Of a stretch of 64,000 nucleotides of DNA, positions 44,116-52,424 are shown piece after piece. The notes below the pieces were generated by a model, which was not told the origin of the DNA, did no database searches, and saw nothing but the letters and a program-made list of their open reading frames with translations. The stretch is taken from positions 13,340 through 77,339 of the forward strand of contig JAWKSZ010000035.1 in the NCBI GenBank assembly GCA_041402045.1. Direction: 5' to 3'. Made by a program: the position numbers and the translations under genes. This DNA is from JAGQRJ01 sp041402045. Lineage in GTDB: Bacteria; Planctomycetota; J058. Each line of letters starts with the position of its first letter. The first letter of the stretch is position 1.

Positions 44116-44595
44116 CTAGTCGGTCCCGGGTTGGATCCACAGGAACAGCCCGCCGAGCACGCCTGCCGTGAAGCTCGCGATCGTGTAGGGCTCGTAGAGC
44201 GCGTTGTGGCAGAGGAACTCCCACCACGTGGGCTGGGGGCCCTCGTAGCTCTGGCCGTCGAACCACAGGTACCAGACCGCGTAGACCGCCACCGTGTCCG
44301 CGACCAGGAGCCCCACGATCGTGGCCGCGGTGGCCACGCCCTGGTAGCTCAGCCCGCGCCCGCCGGAGAAGGCCATGACGCAGCCCGAGACCACGGCGCC
44401 GTAGATCAGGGCCAGGAGCAGCGGCCGCACGCCCACGAAGACGGCGCAGGCGATCCACACCAGGGCCAGGGCGCCGGCGCTGAGGCTGGCCGCCGCGACC
44501 GCCTTGCGCAGCGAGCCCAGGGACGCACCGCACACCATGCAGTCGCCGGGCGACTCGTTGCGCAGCTCGCAGGCGGGGCAGACCCACACCGCCAC
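44116..44595 (-). CDS. Zinc-ribbon membrane protein
   Basis: The 159-residue protein starts VWVCPACELRNESPGDCMVCGAS, a zinc ribbon with Cys6, Cys9, Cys19 and Cys22. About four membrane helices follow (ALALVWIACAVFVGVRPLLL, ALIYGAVVSGCVMAF, ATAATIVGLLVADTVAVYAVWYLW, IASFTAGVLGGLFLW). It is the last gene of the operon, 4 nt after the ferritin-like gene. Cytoplasmic ribbon plus helices is common in small membrane proteins of unknown role. The start has AGG-like sequence within the previous gene. Confidence 0.7.
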   Translation of the reverse strand: MAVWVCPACELRNESPGDCMVCGASLGSLRKAVAAASLSAGALALVWIACAVFVGVRPLLLALIYGAVVSGCVMAFSGGRGLSYQGVATAATIVGLLVADTVAVYAVWYLWFDGQSYEGPQPTWWEFLCHNALYEPYTIASFTAGVLGGLFLWIQPGTD

Positions 44596-44599
44596 GGCG

Positions 44600-45490
44600 T
44601 CAGGTCCGCGCGGGGGTTGGGCGCGGGCGCTCGGCCCAGGCGCGGCCGGCGTCCAGGCCCTGGGCCTCGAGCTTGGGCAGGATCTCGTGCTCGACGGTGG
44701 CGAAGAAGATCGCGGCGTAGTCCTCGTCGCTGAGGGTGCCCAGGTTCGGGGTGTCGGGGTCGGCGTCGATCTCGAGCTCCTTGCCGACCAGGGCCTCGAC
44801 GGGGATCCCGCAGGCGGTGGAGGCCTCGAAGTCGCCCAGGGCCTGGGTCAGCGTGCGCTGCAGCCGCGTCCGCGACGCGTCGCTCAGCTCGGGCCACAGC
44901 GCGGCCAGCGCCTCCCAGCCGAAGGTCGCGTGCAGGTGCTCGTCGCGCAGGATCTGATCCGCGACCCCCTGGGGCAGCGGGTCCGTGGCCCGCAGCGCGA
45001 TCGCCTCGAGCATGGGGCGCGAGAGGGTCTCGCCCAGGCAGCAGGCCACCAGGATCGCGCGGGAGGCCCAGGCCAGGAGCGGCTCGCGGGCGTCGCCCAG
45101 CGGCGGCGCCTTCCAGGGCGTGCGCGGCGAGGGCAGGCGCAGGGTGCGCGCGGTGGCCTCGGGGTCGATCGCCAACGCGGTCGCCGCGCAGAGCTCGGCG
45201 TGGCGCACCTCGTCGGTGATCAGCCGCGCCAGGCTGCCGAACAGGGTCAGGGGCACCCGGGCCACGCACAGGGCGTGAGCGACCTGGGTGAACTGGTGCA
45301 CCGAGCCGTACTCGGCGCGGGCGCGGCCCGCCCACTGCACGGCCGCCGCGCGCCGCAGCTCCCGGGGGTAGCGCGCGGGGTCGAAGACCTCGGGGTCGGG
45401 CCAGGGCGCGCGGTGCACCTGGGCCCGGTGCATGGCCAGGAGCCGCTCCGAGCCGGCCTGGAGCAGGTCGGGGAGCGCCGGCTCGCTCAC
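44600..45490 (-). CDS. Diiron ferritin-like superfamily protein
   Basis: The 296-residue helical protein has the full diiron pattern: Glu60, Glu94-x2-His97 (DEVRHAEL), Glu154 and Glu184-x2-His187 (DEHLHATF). This arrangement binds two irons between four helices and is found in oxygenases, oxidases and ferritin-like proteins. The length exceeds ferritin and is nearer to oxygenase-type members. There is no signal peptide. The GTG start overlaps the stop of the upstream small lipoprotein (GTGA), so it is translated with it. Whether it modifies the NPGP-repeat lipoproteins is an open question raised only by this linkage. Confidence 0.72.
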   Translation of the reverse strand: MSEPALPDLLQAGSERLLAMHRAQVHRAPWPDPEVFDPARYPRELRRAAAVQWAGRARAEYGSVHQFTQVAHALCVARVPLTLFGSLARLITDEVRHAELCAATALAIDPEATARTLRLPSPRTPWKAPPLGDAREPLLAWASRAILVACCLGETLSRPMLEAIALRATDPLPQGVADQILRDEHLHATFGWEALAALWPELSDASRTRLQRTLTQALGDFEASTACGIPVEALVGKELEIDADPDTPNLGTLSDEDYAAIFFATVEHEILPKLEAQGLDAGRAWAERPRPTPART

Positions 45491-45744
45491 TTGCCTGGGG
45501 CCGGCTCGTCGCCCTCCGCCGGTTCCCCGGCGCCCGGGGCCTCGTCCGGCTCGGCGACGCCGTCAGGGCTCACGGCGCCCGAGTTGGTGCGCGGGGGCTC
45601 GACGAGGTCCTCGTCGGGCCCCGGGTTCACGCTGATCGGCTCGCGCTCCTCGGTGCAGCCCACGCTCAGGGCGGCCGGGGCGAGGAGCGCGCCCGTGATC
45701 GCGAGCTTCAGCGCGCGCCGGCGGCGCGGTCGTCGGTCCTGCAT
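45487..45744 (-). CDS. Small lipoprotein with NPGP motif, copy 2
   Basis: The 85-residue protein has an Arg-rich n-region (PRRRRALKLAI), a hydrophobic stretch and a lipobox ending at Cys30 (LSVGC). The tail is acidic and Pro-rich, with SVNPGPDED and a degraded RTNSGA. The Arg run before the helix could be read as a Tat signal, but RRxFLK is not met. It is closely related to the upstream gene, suggesting tandem duplication. GAGGAGG precedes the ATG, and its last 4 nt overlap the ferritin-like gene. Confidence 0.65.
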   Translation of the reverse strand: MQDRRPRRRRALKLAITGALLAPAALSVGCTEEREPISVNPGPDEDLVEPPRTNSGAVSPDGVAEPDEAPGAGEPAEGDEPAPGK

Positions 45745-45757
45745 GGGGCCTCCTCGG

Positions 45758-46129
45758 CTACTGGTCGTCGTCGTCGGTCGGGTCGCGGTCGGGGCCGGGG
45801 TTGGCGGTGGGGGGCGGCACGTCCTCGTCGGGGGCCACGGGCTCGTCCTCCTCGAGGTCGTCCTCGGGGCCCGGGTTCACGTGGGGCTCGTCCTCGGGGC
45901 CGGTGTTGACGTGGGGCTCCTCCTCGAGCTCGTCCTCGGGTCCGGGGTTCACGGTGGGCTGCTCGCCGGACTCTCCCGAACCCTCCGCTTCGCCCTCGAC
46001 CGGACCCGGGTTCGTGTGCGCCGGCTCGGGCTCGGAGCAGGCCGAGGTCAGGCTGACGGGGGCGAGGAGCGCGCCCGAGATCGCAAGGCGCAGCGCGCGA
46101 CGACGACGGGGGTGACGGGGTTCCTGCAT
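45758..46129 (-). CDS. Small lipoprotein with five N-x-G-P repeats, copy 1
   Basis: The 123-residue protein has the same leader (PRRRRALRLAISGALLAP) and a lipobox Cys31 (LTSAC). The mature part is acidic and holds HTNPGP, TVNPGP, HVNTGP, HVNPGP and TANPGP with Asn40, 61, 75, 85 and 110. The regular repeat suggests a binding or modification site rather than a folded enzyme. An AGAAGGA ribosome-binding site precedes the ATG. It is the first gene of a four-gene operon with copy 2, the diiron protein and the membrane zinc ribbon. I do not know a described family with this arrangement. Confidence 0.65.
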   Translation of the reverse strand: MQEPRHPRRRRALRLAISGALLAPVSLTSACSEPEPAHTNPGPVEGEAEGSGESGEQPTVNPGPEDELEEEPHVNTGPEDEPHVNPGPEDDLEEDEPVAPDEDVPPPTANPGPDRDPTDDDDQ

Positions 46130-46245
46130 GGGGTCCTTCTCCGCAGAGGCGGGTTCGAGTCCGCCCAGGGTGACCGGGCGGCCGTCGTCGCGCCAGGGGC
46201 GACCTCGCGCTTGGGTCCCGGGCAGGAACGTGGTCCGATCGGGAC

Positions 46246-47151
46246 GTGCTGCACCTGGCCTACAGCCCGCTCTACTCCGCCGGGATCTCCCCCGACGCGC
46301 GCTTCCCCCGGGCGCGCTACGCGGGGGTGCGCGAGCTGCTCGAGCCCGCGCGCGTCGCGGGCCGGATCGCGTTCACGGAGCCCGAGCCGATCGACGTGGC
46401 CGACCTGTGGCGGGTGCACGACGCGGGCTACGTGCGCGCGTTCCTCGAGGGCAGCTTGCCGGCCAAGGAGGTGCGCCGGATCGGGATCCGGCCCTGGACG
46501 TCGGCCTTCGTCGAGCGCGCCCTGCGCCTGACCGGCGGGACCCTCGCCGCGCTCGGGGCCTTGGCCGGAGGGGCGCGGGTGGCGGGCAACGTGGCCGGGG
46601 GCACGCACCACGCCCACGCGGCCCACGGGGGCGGCTACTGCGTGTTCAACGACCTGGCCCTCGCCGCGCGGGTCGCGCTCCAGGAATACGGCTACCGGCG
46701 GGTGCTGATCGTGGACCTCGACGTGCACCACGGCGACGGGACCGCGGCCTTGTTCGTCGACGACCCCCAGGTCTACACGCTCTCCTTCCACGCCCGGCTG
46801 AACTACCCCCGGCACAAGCCGCCCAGCGACCGCGACGTGGCCTTCGAGGACGACACCCGCGACGCGGAGTACCTCGCCGCGCTGGAGCGCGAGCTGCCTC
46901 GGGCGCTGGAGGCCGCGCGCCCGGACCTGATCCTGTATCAGGCCGGCGTCGACGCGCTGGAGGCGGATCGGCTGGGGCGGCTGAGCCTCAGCCGCGAGGG
47001 GCTCCAGGCGCGGAATCAGCTCGTGTTCGGGGCGGCGGCGACGGCGGGGTGCCCGCTGCTCCTGACCATGGGCGGCGGCTACGGCGACCCGCTGGAGGCC
47101 TCGGTCCAGGCCCACGCCGACCTGTTCCTCCAGGCCAGCGAGCTCGCCTGA
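46246..47151 (+). CDS. Histone-deacetylase-family zinc amidohydrolase
   Basis: The 301-residue protein has the HDAC signature: GGTHHAHAAHGGGYCVFND (His121 and His122 as the charge-relay pair), VDLDVHHGDGT (zinc ligands Asp159 and His161), YQAGVDALEADRLG (zinc ligand Asp236) and TMGGGYG. The order and short length resemble class IV or bacterial acetoin-utilisation/acetylpolyamine amidohydrolase relatives. It would remove acetyl or related acyl groups from lysines or polyamines. The start is GTG. It is divergent from the NPGP operon and convergent with the lipoprotein gene, whose stop is one base away. Confidence 0.88.
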   Translation: MLHLAYSPLYSAGISPDARFPRARYAGVRELLEPARVAGRIAFTEPEPIDVADLWRVHDAGYVRAFLEGSLPAKEVRRIGIRPWTSAFVERALRLTGGTLAALGALAGGARVAGNVAGGTHHAHAAHGGGYCVFNDLALAARVALQEYGYRRVLIVDLDVHHGDGTAALFVDDPQVYTLSFHARLNYPRHKPPSDRDVAFEDDTRDAEYLAALERELPRALEAARPDLILYQAGVDALEADRLGRLSLSREGLQARNQLVFGAAATAGCPLLLTMGGGYGDPLEASVQAHADLFLQASELA

Positions 47152-47835
47152 TCAGTAGGGCTTGAGCCCCAGGCGGAAGTCCGAGTGGTAGTACCAGCGC
47201 CCGTCGCGCTGGACGAACAGGACCTCGGTCTCGACCCGCTTGCCCGCTTGCTGCTCGCGCTGGCGCTCGAGGCCCAGGTCATAGGCTTGCTGTTGCTCGG
47301 CGGGCCAGTCGTAGAACCCGTCGGGGCGCTGGGGGTCGTCGGGGTAGCGGACCATGAGCGCCCGCGCCTCCTTGCCCTCGATCCGGAACGCCTCGGCCAG
47401 CTCGCCCCAGTAGACGTCGGGGTCGTCGGCGTCCTCGACCTCGCCCTCGTGGAACGCGATCAGGTCGAGGTAGAACGCGCGCAGGTCGGAGACGGCCTCG
47501 GTCAGGGAGGCGCGCAGGTCGGGGCCGCTGAGGCGGGAGGGCATGCCGTGGCGCTCCTTGAGCGCGCTCAACGCGGTTCGGACGTCGCGGGTCTTGGTCT
47601 TCCTGTCGGCGACCAGGGCGCGGACCTCTGCGTCGGACAGGGCGTCGAACACGAGGTCGGGGCGCGCGTCGGGGGCGGTGTTGGCCCAGATCCCGGGGGC
47701 GTCGCCGCTGAGCAGCGCGCGCTTGAAGGCGGCGAAGGCCTCCTGGGGCGTCGCCCCGCCCGCCGCGCTCGAGCCGCCGCCGGGGCAGCCGAGCAGCAGC
47801 GCGCATGCGATCAGGCACAGCGAACGAACGAGCAT
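47152..47835 (-). CDS. Lipoprotein of unknown function
   Basis: The 227-residue protein has a lipoprotein signal with LLLGC (Cys17) and a Gly/Ser spacer. The helical domain that follows starts TPQEAFAAFKRALLSGDAPGIWANT, similar in layout to SnoaL/DUF4878-type envelope domains. It ends with a beta segment (ETEVLFVQRDGRWYYHSDFRLGL), the usual finish of such folds. The ATG has GAGGAGG before it and TACCCT 19 nt upstream. No enzyme motif is seen; a structural or binding role at the membrane is likely. Confidence 0.7.
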   Translation of the reverse strand: MLVRSLCLIACALLLGCPGGGSSAAGGATPQEAFAAFKRALLSGDAPGIWANTAPDARPDLVFDALSDAEVRALVADRKTKTRDVRTALSALKERHGMPSRLSGPDLRASLTEAVSDLRAFYLDLIAFHEGEVEDADDPDVYWGELAEAFRIEGKEARALMVRYPDDPQRPDGFYDWPAEQQQAYDLGLERQREQQAGKRVETEVLFVQRDGRWYYHSDFRLGLKPY

Positions 47836-47866
47836 GGGGCCTCCTCTGGGGCGGAGGGTACACGAC

Positions 47867-47893
47867 GACGCCCGGCCGTGTCGGCCGGGCGTC
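47867..47893 (-). terminator. Hairpin terminator after the parvulin gene
   Basis: GACGCCCGGCC, loop GTGTC, GGCCGGGCGTC form a perfect 11-bp stem 24 nt past the parvulin stop. There is no long T-run, so it may depend on stem strength alone. Confidence 0.6.
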
Positions 47894-47917
47894 TCCGGGG
47901 TCGCGAGCGCGGCCCCG

Positions 47918-48202
47918 TTACGCCATGCGCGACTCGACCTCGAGAATGTGGTACCCGAACTGGGTCTTGACCACGTCCGAGCACTGGCCGACGGGGAGGT
48001 CGCCGAACACGACCGCGTCGAACTCGGGGACCATGGCCCCCTGGCCGAACTCGCCCAGCGAGCCGCCGCGCTGGCCCGAGGGGCAGCTCGAGTGCTTCTT
48101 GGCCAGGTCGCCGAAGTCGGCGCCGTTCTCGATCTGTTGCTTGAGGTCTTTGGCCTTGGCCTCGGTGTCGACGAGGATATGCCGGGCGCGTGCGCGAGCC
48201 AT
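47918..48202 (-). CDS. Peptidyl-prolyl isomerase, parvulin (PpiC) type
   Basis: The 94-residue protein is a single rotamase domain: ARHILVDTEAKAKDLKQQI, DFGDLAKKHSSCPSGQRGGSLGEFG, MVPEFDAVVF and TQFGYHILEV. These are the conserved parts of stand-alone parvulins such as PpiC. There is no signal peptide, so it works in the cytoplasm on proline bonds of client proteins. The ATG is preceded by GGAAGAAGGA. It is a single-gene unit closed by the hairpin downstream. Confidence 0.93.
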   Translation of the reverse strand: MARARARHILVDTEAKAKDLKQQIENGADFGDLAKKHSSCPSGQRGGSLGEFGQGAMVPEFDAVVFGDLPVGQCSDVVKTQFGYHILEVESRMA

Positions 48203-48285
48203 GGGGTCCTTCTTCCTGTGGGGTTCTGCGAAGGCTCGGAGCATACCCGCTTTTGCTGACGGCAGCGCCCCGGACGGCCAGCCGG

Positions 48286-48882
48286 CTAGCGGGCCAGGAG
48301 CCAGGCCGCGAGCCGGGCGCGGGCGGGGTCCTCCTGGCGGGGGTCCGCCGCGCAGGCGTGGGCGGTGGCCTGCGCCAGGTTCTCCCAGAACCACTCCCAG
48401 GAGCCCGGCGGGTCTCCGGCCTCCACGGCGTCGGGGGCCAGCGCGGCGCGGGCGAGGGAGTGGATCCCGAGCACGCCTTCGCGCAGCAGCGGTGTGAGCT
48501 CGCCGCGGGCGCCGAGGCGCCCGGTGTCGCGCAGGGCGACGTCGCTGTGGTGGGGCAGGAGCGCGTCCCCGCGGACCGGGCGCCAGAGCATGAGCATGAT
48601 CCCGCGCAGGGGGATCCGCACGCCGGTCTCGCGCAGCTCCGCGGCGTGGGCGCCGAGGGCTTCCGAGACCGTGACCCAGCCCCAGGCCAGCAGGGTTCGC
48701 GGCGGCAGGCGCTCGACCCCCGGGGGCGGCGGTCGGTCCGGCGCGAGCAGGGTTGGATCGGCGGGCTCGCCGAGCAGCGCGCCCGCGGCGGGGTGCCCCA
48801 GGCGCGCGGCGCCGAGGAGCTGGCACCCGCTCAGGGCGCCGGCCTCCAGGGCCGCGCGCAGGGTGTCGGGGGTCTCGGGCAT
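48286..48882 (-). CDS. Protein of unknown function (198 aa)
   Basis: The protein is soluble and rich in Ala and Leu, with ALEAGALSGCQLLGAARLGHPAA near the start. A central piece reads LLAWGWVTVSEALGAHAAEL and MLMLWRPVRGDALL, and the C-terminus is WEWFWENLAQATAHACAADP followed by AWLLAR. No signal peptide or metal site is visible. It resembles the repeat-like helical proteins seen beside regulators, but I cannot name a family. TACGGT ends 5 nt before the ATG and no ribosome-binding site is present, so it belongs to the leaderless class. Confidence 0.6.
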   Translation of the reverse strand: MPETPDTLRAALEAGALSGCQLLGAARLGHPAAGALLGEPADPTLLAPDRPPPPGVERLPPRTLLAWGWVTVSEALGAHAAELRETGVRIPLRGIMLMLWRPVRGDALLPHHSDVALRDTGRLGARGELTPLLREGVLGIHSLARAALAPDAVEAGDPPGSWEWFWENLAQATAHACAADPRQEDPARARLAAWLLAR

Positions 48883-48887
48883 GGCGC

Positions 48888-48893
48888 ACCGTA
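48888..48893 (-). promoter_or_regulatory. Candidate -10 hexamer TACGGT, leaderless
   Basis: It ends 5 nt before the ATG of the 198-residue unknown protein on the minus strand. The same hexamer at similar spacing precedes RING-like paralogue 2. Confidence 0.35.
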
Positions 48894-49017
48894 GATCGCT
48901 CGCCGACGTTCCGCCAGAAAACCGGCGTTCGGCGGGTGTCTGGGCCGCCTGGCGCGGGATTCGGTGTGACAGACCCCGACCTGGACCCCGGTCGTTGGAC
49001 ACCCCCCCCGAGGTCTC

Positions 49018-49941
49018 ATGACACCCCTCCTCCCGCGCGTCGGCGACGACGCCAGGCACGCTGTCTCCCCCGAGCTCTGGTCCCAGGTGGCGCGCGAGAT
49101 CGCGGCGCGTCACGGACTGCGCGGCGACCCCGAGCCCTACCCCACCGGGAGCGACCTGGTGTGCCGCGTCGGGGACCGGGTGCTCAAGCTCAGCACCCCC
49201 GCCTGGGCGACCCAGATCGAGGCCGAGGCCCGCTGCCTGGAGGCGCTCCACGGGCGGCTGCCCTGCGCCGTGCCCGAGCTCGAGGCGCGCGGGACCTTCG
49301 AGGGCTGGCCTTACCTGGTCATGCGGCGCCTCCCCGGCCTGAGCCTGGCCCGGGTGTGGCCCGAGCTCGACGACCGCGAGCGCGTGCGCCTCGCCGGGCG
49401 CCTGGGCGCCGCGACCGCCGCGCTCCACGCCGCGCCGATCCCGGACCTCGGGCTCCCGCGCTGGGGGGAGACCCTCAGCGAGCTGCGAACGGGCCTCGTC
49501 GAGCGCCAGCGTCGGCGCGGGGTGAGCGAGGCCTGGCTCGCGCAGCTCGAGCCCTTCGTGCGGCGGGTCGAGCCCTTGCCCGCCTGCGGGCTGGTGTTCC
49601 TGCACACCGAGCTCCTGGGGGAGCACGTGCTGCTCGAGGACACCCCCCGCGGCTGGGACGTGTCGGGGCTGATCGACTTCGGCGACGCCCGCGCGGGCGC
49701 CGCGGAGTACGACATGGTGGCCCCGGTCGAGTTCGTGTTCCGCGGGCAGCCCGGCTGCCTGCGGGGGTTCCTCCAGGGCTACGGCTACCCCGCCGAGGCC
49801 CTGGGGCTCGAGCTGCGCCGCCGGCTGCTGACCTGGGGGCTGCTGCACCGCTTCGGCAGTCTGCCGCGCATGCTCGCGGCGGCGGGGGACCCCGCGCCCC
49901 GCGCGCTGGAGGACCTGCTCCAGCGGCTCTACGCGCTCTGA
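49018..49941 (+). CDS. Aminoglycoside-phosphotransferase-fold kinase
   Basis: The 307-residue protein has the APH fold: VLKLSTPAWATQIEAEARCLEAL (nucleotide lobe), a helical middle, FLHTELLGEHVLLED (Brenner-type loop) and GLIDFGDARAG (metal site Asp220). The catalytic Asp expected in HxD is Glu198 here, as HTE. The eHvL ending is seen in hygromycin-B-kinase-like enzymes. It may phosphorylate a small hydroxyl compound or have lost activity. GAGG precedes the ATG. The adjoining transporter has its own promoter, so linkage is weak. Resistance should not be assumed. Confidence 0.75.
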   Translation: MTPLLPRVGDDARHAVSPELWSQVAREIAARHGLRGDPEPYPTGSDLVCRVGDRVLKLSTPAWATQIEAEARCLEALHGRLPCAVPELEARGTFEGWPYLVMRRLPGLSLARVWPELDDRERVRLAGRLGAATAALHAAPIPDLGLPRWGETLSELRTGLVERQRRRGVSEAWLAQLEPFVRRVEPLPACGLVFLHTELLGEHVLLEDTPRGWDVSGLIDFGDARAGAAEYDMVAPVEFVFRGQPGCLRGFLQGYGYPAEALGLELRRRLLTWGLLHRFGSLPRMLAAAGDPAPRALEDLLQRLYAL

Positions 49942-49971
49942 CCTCGCGCGCGGCTCTCTCGAGCGCCCTGG

Positions 49972-49977
49972 TATCCT
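49972..49977 (+). promoter_or_regulatory. Candidate -10 hexamer TATCCT
   Basis: It lies 19 nt before the GTG start of the exchanger gene, with AGGAG between them. Confidence 0.3.
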
Positions 49978-49996
49978 CGACGCTGCAGGAGTCGTC

Positions 49997-51046
49997 GTGG
50001 GCAGCGTCTTGCTCTACACGCTGGTCGCGGTGGTCGGCACCGCGGTGATCTGGGCGGGCAGCGCGCTGCTCGAGCGCTCCTCGGAGCGGCTCTCCGCCTA
50101 CTACGAGCTGCCCGAGATCGTGCAGGGCGCGGTGGTCGTGGCCGTGGGCTCGAGCTTCCCCGAGCTCTCGACGACCGTGATCTCGACCCTCGTACACGGC
50201 GAGTTCGAGCTCGGGGTCTCGGCGATCGTGGGCTCGGCGATCTTCAACATTCTCGTGATCCCGGGGCTGGCGGGGCTCGCGGTCCCGGGCGGGATCCCCG
50301 CCGACCGGGCCGTGGTCTACAAGGAAGCCCAGTTCTACATGATCGCGGTGTGCGTGCTCCTGCTCACCTTCAGCTTCGGCGTGATCTACAACCCCGTGGC
50401 CCCGGCCAGCGCCGGCGCGATCCAGGGCGAGATCGGCCGGGGCTTGGCGCTGATCCCGGTCGCCGGCTACGGGCTCTACCTGTTCCTGCAGTATCAGGAC
50501 ACGGCGGAGTTCGACGCCCCCGCGGCGCCCGGGGACGTGCGCCCGGGCAAGGAGTGGCTCGTGCTCCTGGGGAGCCTGGCCTTGATCCTGGTCGGGGTCG
50601 AGGCCCTGGTGCGCTCGGCGGTGGCCTTCGGCGAGCTGTTCGACACCCCGAGCTTCCTGTGGGGGATCACGGTGGTCGCCGCGGGGACCTCGGTCCCCGA
50701 CGCCTTCGTCAGCGTGCGCGCGGCCCGCGCGGGCAACTCCACCACGAGCCTGGCCAACGTGTTCGGGTCCAACGTGTTCGACCTCCTGATCGCGATCCCG
50801 GCGGGGATCCTGATCGCGGGGACCGTGGTCGTGAACTACTCGATCGCCGCCCCCATGTTCGGCGTGCTGACCCTGGGGACCGTGGTCCTGTTCGTCATGC
50901 TGCGCACCGGGCTGCGGCTCACGCGGCTGGAGGCGGTGATCCTGCTCGCGATCTACGGCGTGTTCGTGGTGTGGATCGCCTGCGAGTCGGCGGGCTGGGT
51001 CGACCTCGTCCCCAGCTTGCCGCCCGCCCCCGGCGAGGGGCACTGA
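49997..51046 (+). CDS. Na+/Ca2+ exchanger family membrane protein
   Basis: The 349-residue integral membrane protein has the two inverted alpha repeats of the CaCA superfamily. The first reads VAVGSSFPELSTTV with GVSAIVGSAIFNIL; the second reads VAAGTSVPDAFVSV with SLANVFGSNVFDLL. The acidic residues in PEL and PDA bind the cations. About ten helices are visible, split by a short hydrophilic loop near residue 170. It would move Ca2+ (or another cation) against Na+ or H+ across the inner membrane. The GTG start was chosen for its AGGAG and hexamer. Confidence 0.9.
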   Translation: MGSVLLYTLVAVVGTAVIWAGSALLERSSERLSAYYELPEIVQGAVVVAVGSSFPELSTTVISTLVHGEFELGVSAIVGSAIFNILVIPGLAGLAVPGGIPADRAVVYKEAQFYMIAVCVLLLTFSFGVIYNPVAPASAGAIQGEIGRGLALIPVAGYGLYLFLQYQDTAEFDAPAAPGDVRPGKEWLVLLGSLALILVGVEALVRSAVAFGELFDTPSFLWGITVVAAGTSVPDAFVSVRAARAGNSTTSLANVFGSNVFDLLIAIPAGILIAGTVVVNYSIAAPMFGVLTLGTVVLFVMLRTGLRLTRLEAVILLAIYGVFVVWIACESAGWVDLVPSLPPAPGEGH

Positions 51047-51237
51047 GCCGGGCTTCGTCCCGGAGGTCACGCGGGCGGTGCACGGGGCTGAGACGCTTTC
51101 CCGGGTCTCGGCGTGGCTGTCCGTAAGTCGACGGTAAAGGGACTCCCCCGCTAGGCTTAGCCCGTGTCTGGGCACCGGCCCCTCGGTTGCGATTAGCTGG
51201 GAAAACCCACCGGCGGCGCGCCGCCAGGAGACCCAGC

Positions 51238-52284
51238 ATGCACCTTCGAACCCTCGCGCTCGCCCTGGGGGCGATCGCGCTGGGAGGCTCCGCCTCCGCC
51301 CAGGACGCCCTCCCCTACTACCAGCGACAGCGCGTGGTCCTGATCTTCAAGGTCGACGAGCCCCTCGTCGCGCGGACCTTCGACGGGTCCGAGGTCTCGG
51401 TCCTCCCGCGCGGCTTCTACCGCTACGAAGGCCAGGCCAAGAGCCAGTCCGTGCTGACCGCGGCCAACTTCGCGGACCAGACCGGCCCCTACGCGCGCTA
51501 CCGCAACGGGCCCCAAGGCGAGATCCGGACCCTGTTCGGCGGGGCCAAGGTGCGCGACGCCCACGCGAGCCTGAAGCTGCTCCAGGCCAGCTTCAACGGG
51601 CGGCGCAACGTGGTCGACGCCGCGGACCTCGCGCTCAGCATGCAGGTCCAGCTCGACGCCATGTCGAGCACCACGGTGCGCATGCAGGGCGAGGCGACCC
51701 GCGACGGCGCCTTCGTCCCCGGCAGCATGCAGAACCTCTACAACGGACAGCCCGGCAAGATCACCGTGTTCCACACCTTCCTCAGCCTGGAGGACCACCT
51801 GCCGCAGGTGAAGCCCGAGGCGTTCTTCCCGGCCAGGCTTCGCGCCACCGCCAGCCCGACGGCCAAGGAGGAGATCGAGGCCGGCGACTACGGGTTCGAC
51901 CTCACCCGCGACGAGCAGACCGAGCTCGGCGTGCAGCGCTACGAGAGCTTCGAGCGCTTCCCCATGGTCGAGGAGTCGGACTACTACGGGGACTACGAGT
52001 CCAGCCCGACCCGGCCGCAGCTCCTGGTGAAGGAGGACGGCGACCTGCACCTCGAGTTCGGCTGGAGCCTCGCGGGGCGCTACCACGGCTGGAGCCACAC
52101 CTACACCGCGACCCTGACCCCGGCGCAGTACCGCGAGCTCCTGGACAGCGGGCGGCTGGTGATCCAGGGCGCCGCCGCCTACCGCTTCGGGAGCGAGGAC
52201 GAGGCGTTCGACGTGGAGACGCCCTGCGCGATCACCCTCGAGCTGCCCGCGGCGACCGGCCTGGCGGGCGCCCTCGGGAGCTGA
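51238..52284 (+). CDS. Secreted protein of unknown function
   Basis: The 348-residue protein has a signal peptide with cleavage near SAQD and a beta-rich mature part (QRQRVVLIFKVDEPLVARTF, LHLEFGWSLAGRYHGWSHTYTATL is split by short turns). No Cys pair, catalytic motif or membrane segment is seen. AGGAG lies 7 nt before the ATG and TAGGCT is about 80 nt upstream. Acidic and Tyr-rich patches (ESDYYGDYESS) suggest a metal- or carbohydrate-binding surface, but this is only composition. Not recognised. Confidence 0.7.
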   Translation: MHLRTLALALGAIALGGSASAQDALPYYQRQRVVLIFKVDEPLVARTFDGSEVSVLPRGFYRYEGQAKSQSVLTAANFADQTGPYARYRNGPQGEIRTLFGGAKVRDAHASLKLLQASFNGRRNVVDAADLALSMQVQLDAMSSTTVRMQGEATRDGAFVPGSMQNLYNGQPGKITVFHTFLSLEDHLPQVKPEAFFPARLRATASPTAKEEIEAGDYGFDLTRDEQTELGVQRYESFERFPMVEESDYYGDYESSPTRPQLLVKEDGDLHLEFGWSLAGRYHGWSHTYTATLTPAQYRELLDSGRLVIQGAAAYRFGSEDEAFDVETPCAITLELPAATGLAGALGS

Positions 52285-52424
52285 GACGGGACCTCGGAGC
52301 CTGCCGCGAGAACGTGGCGGGCTCGGTCTCTCGCGAACTCGCTGCGGGACGTAGCGCGCGCTAAGTCCCGGTGAGACCGTCGGCGCGGCGGGTGCACGGG
52401 ACGGGCGCGAGAGAGCGAGGTCCC

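Noticed and set aside
46141..46166. tRNA-like T-arm (GGTTCGAGTCC)
   Set aside because: The loop has eight bases with the paired stem, no acceptor or anticodon arm fits, and the region is the leader of the NPGP lipoprotein gene on the other strand.
48286..49848. Long minus-strand frame running through the APH-fold gene
   Set aside because: Only the part from 48882 downwards reads like protein; the rest is antisense to a clear kinase.
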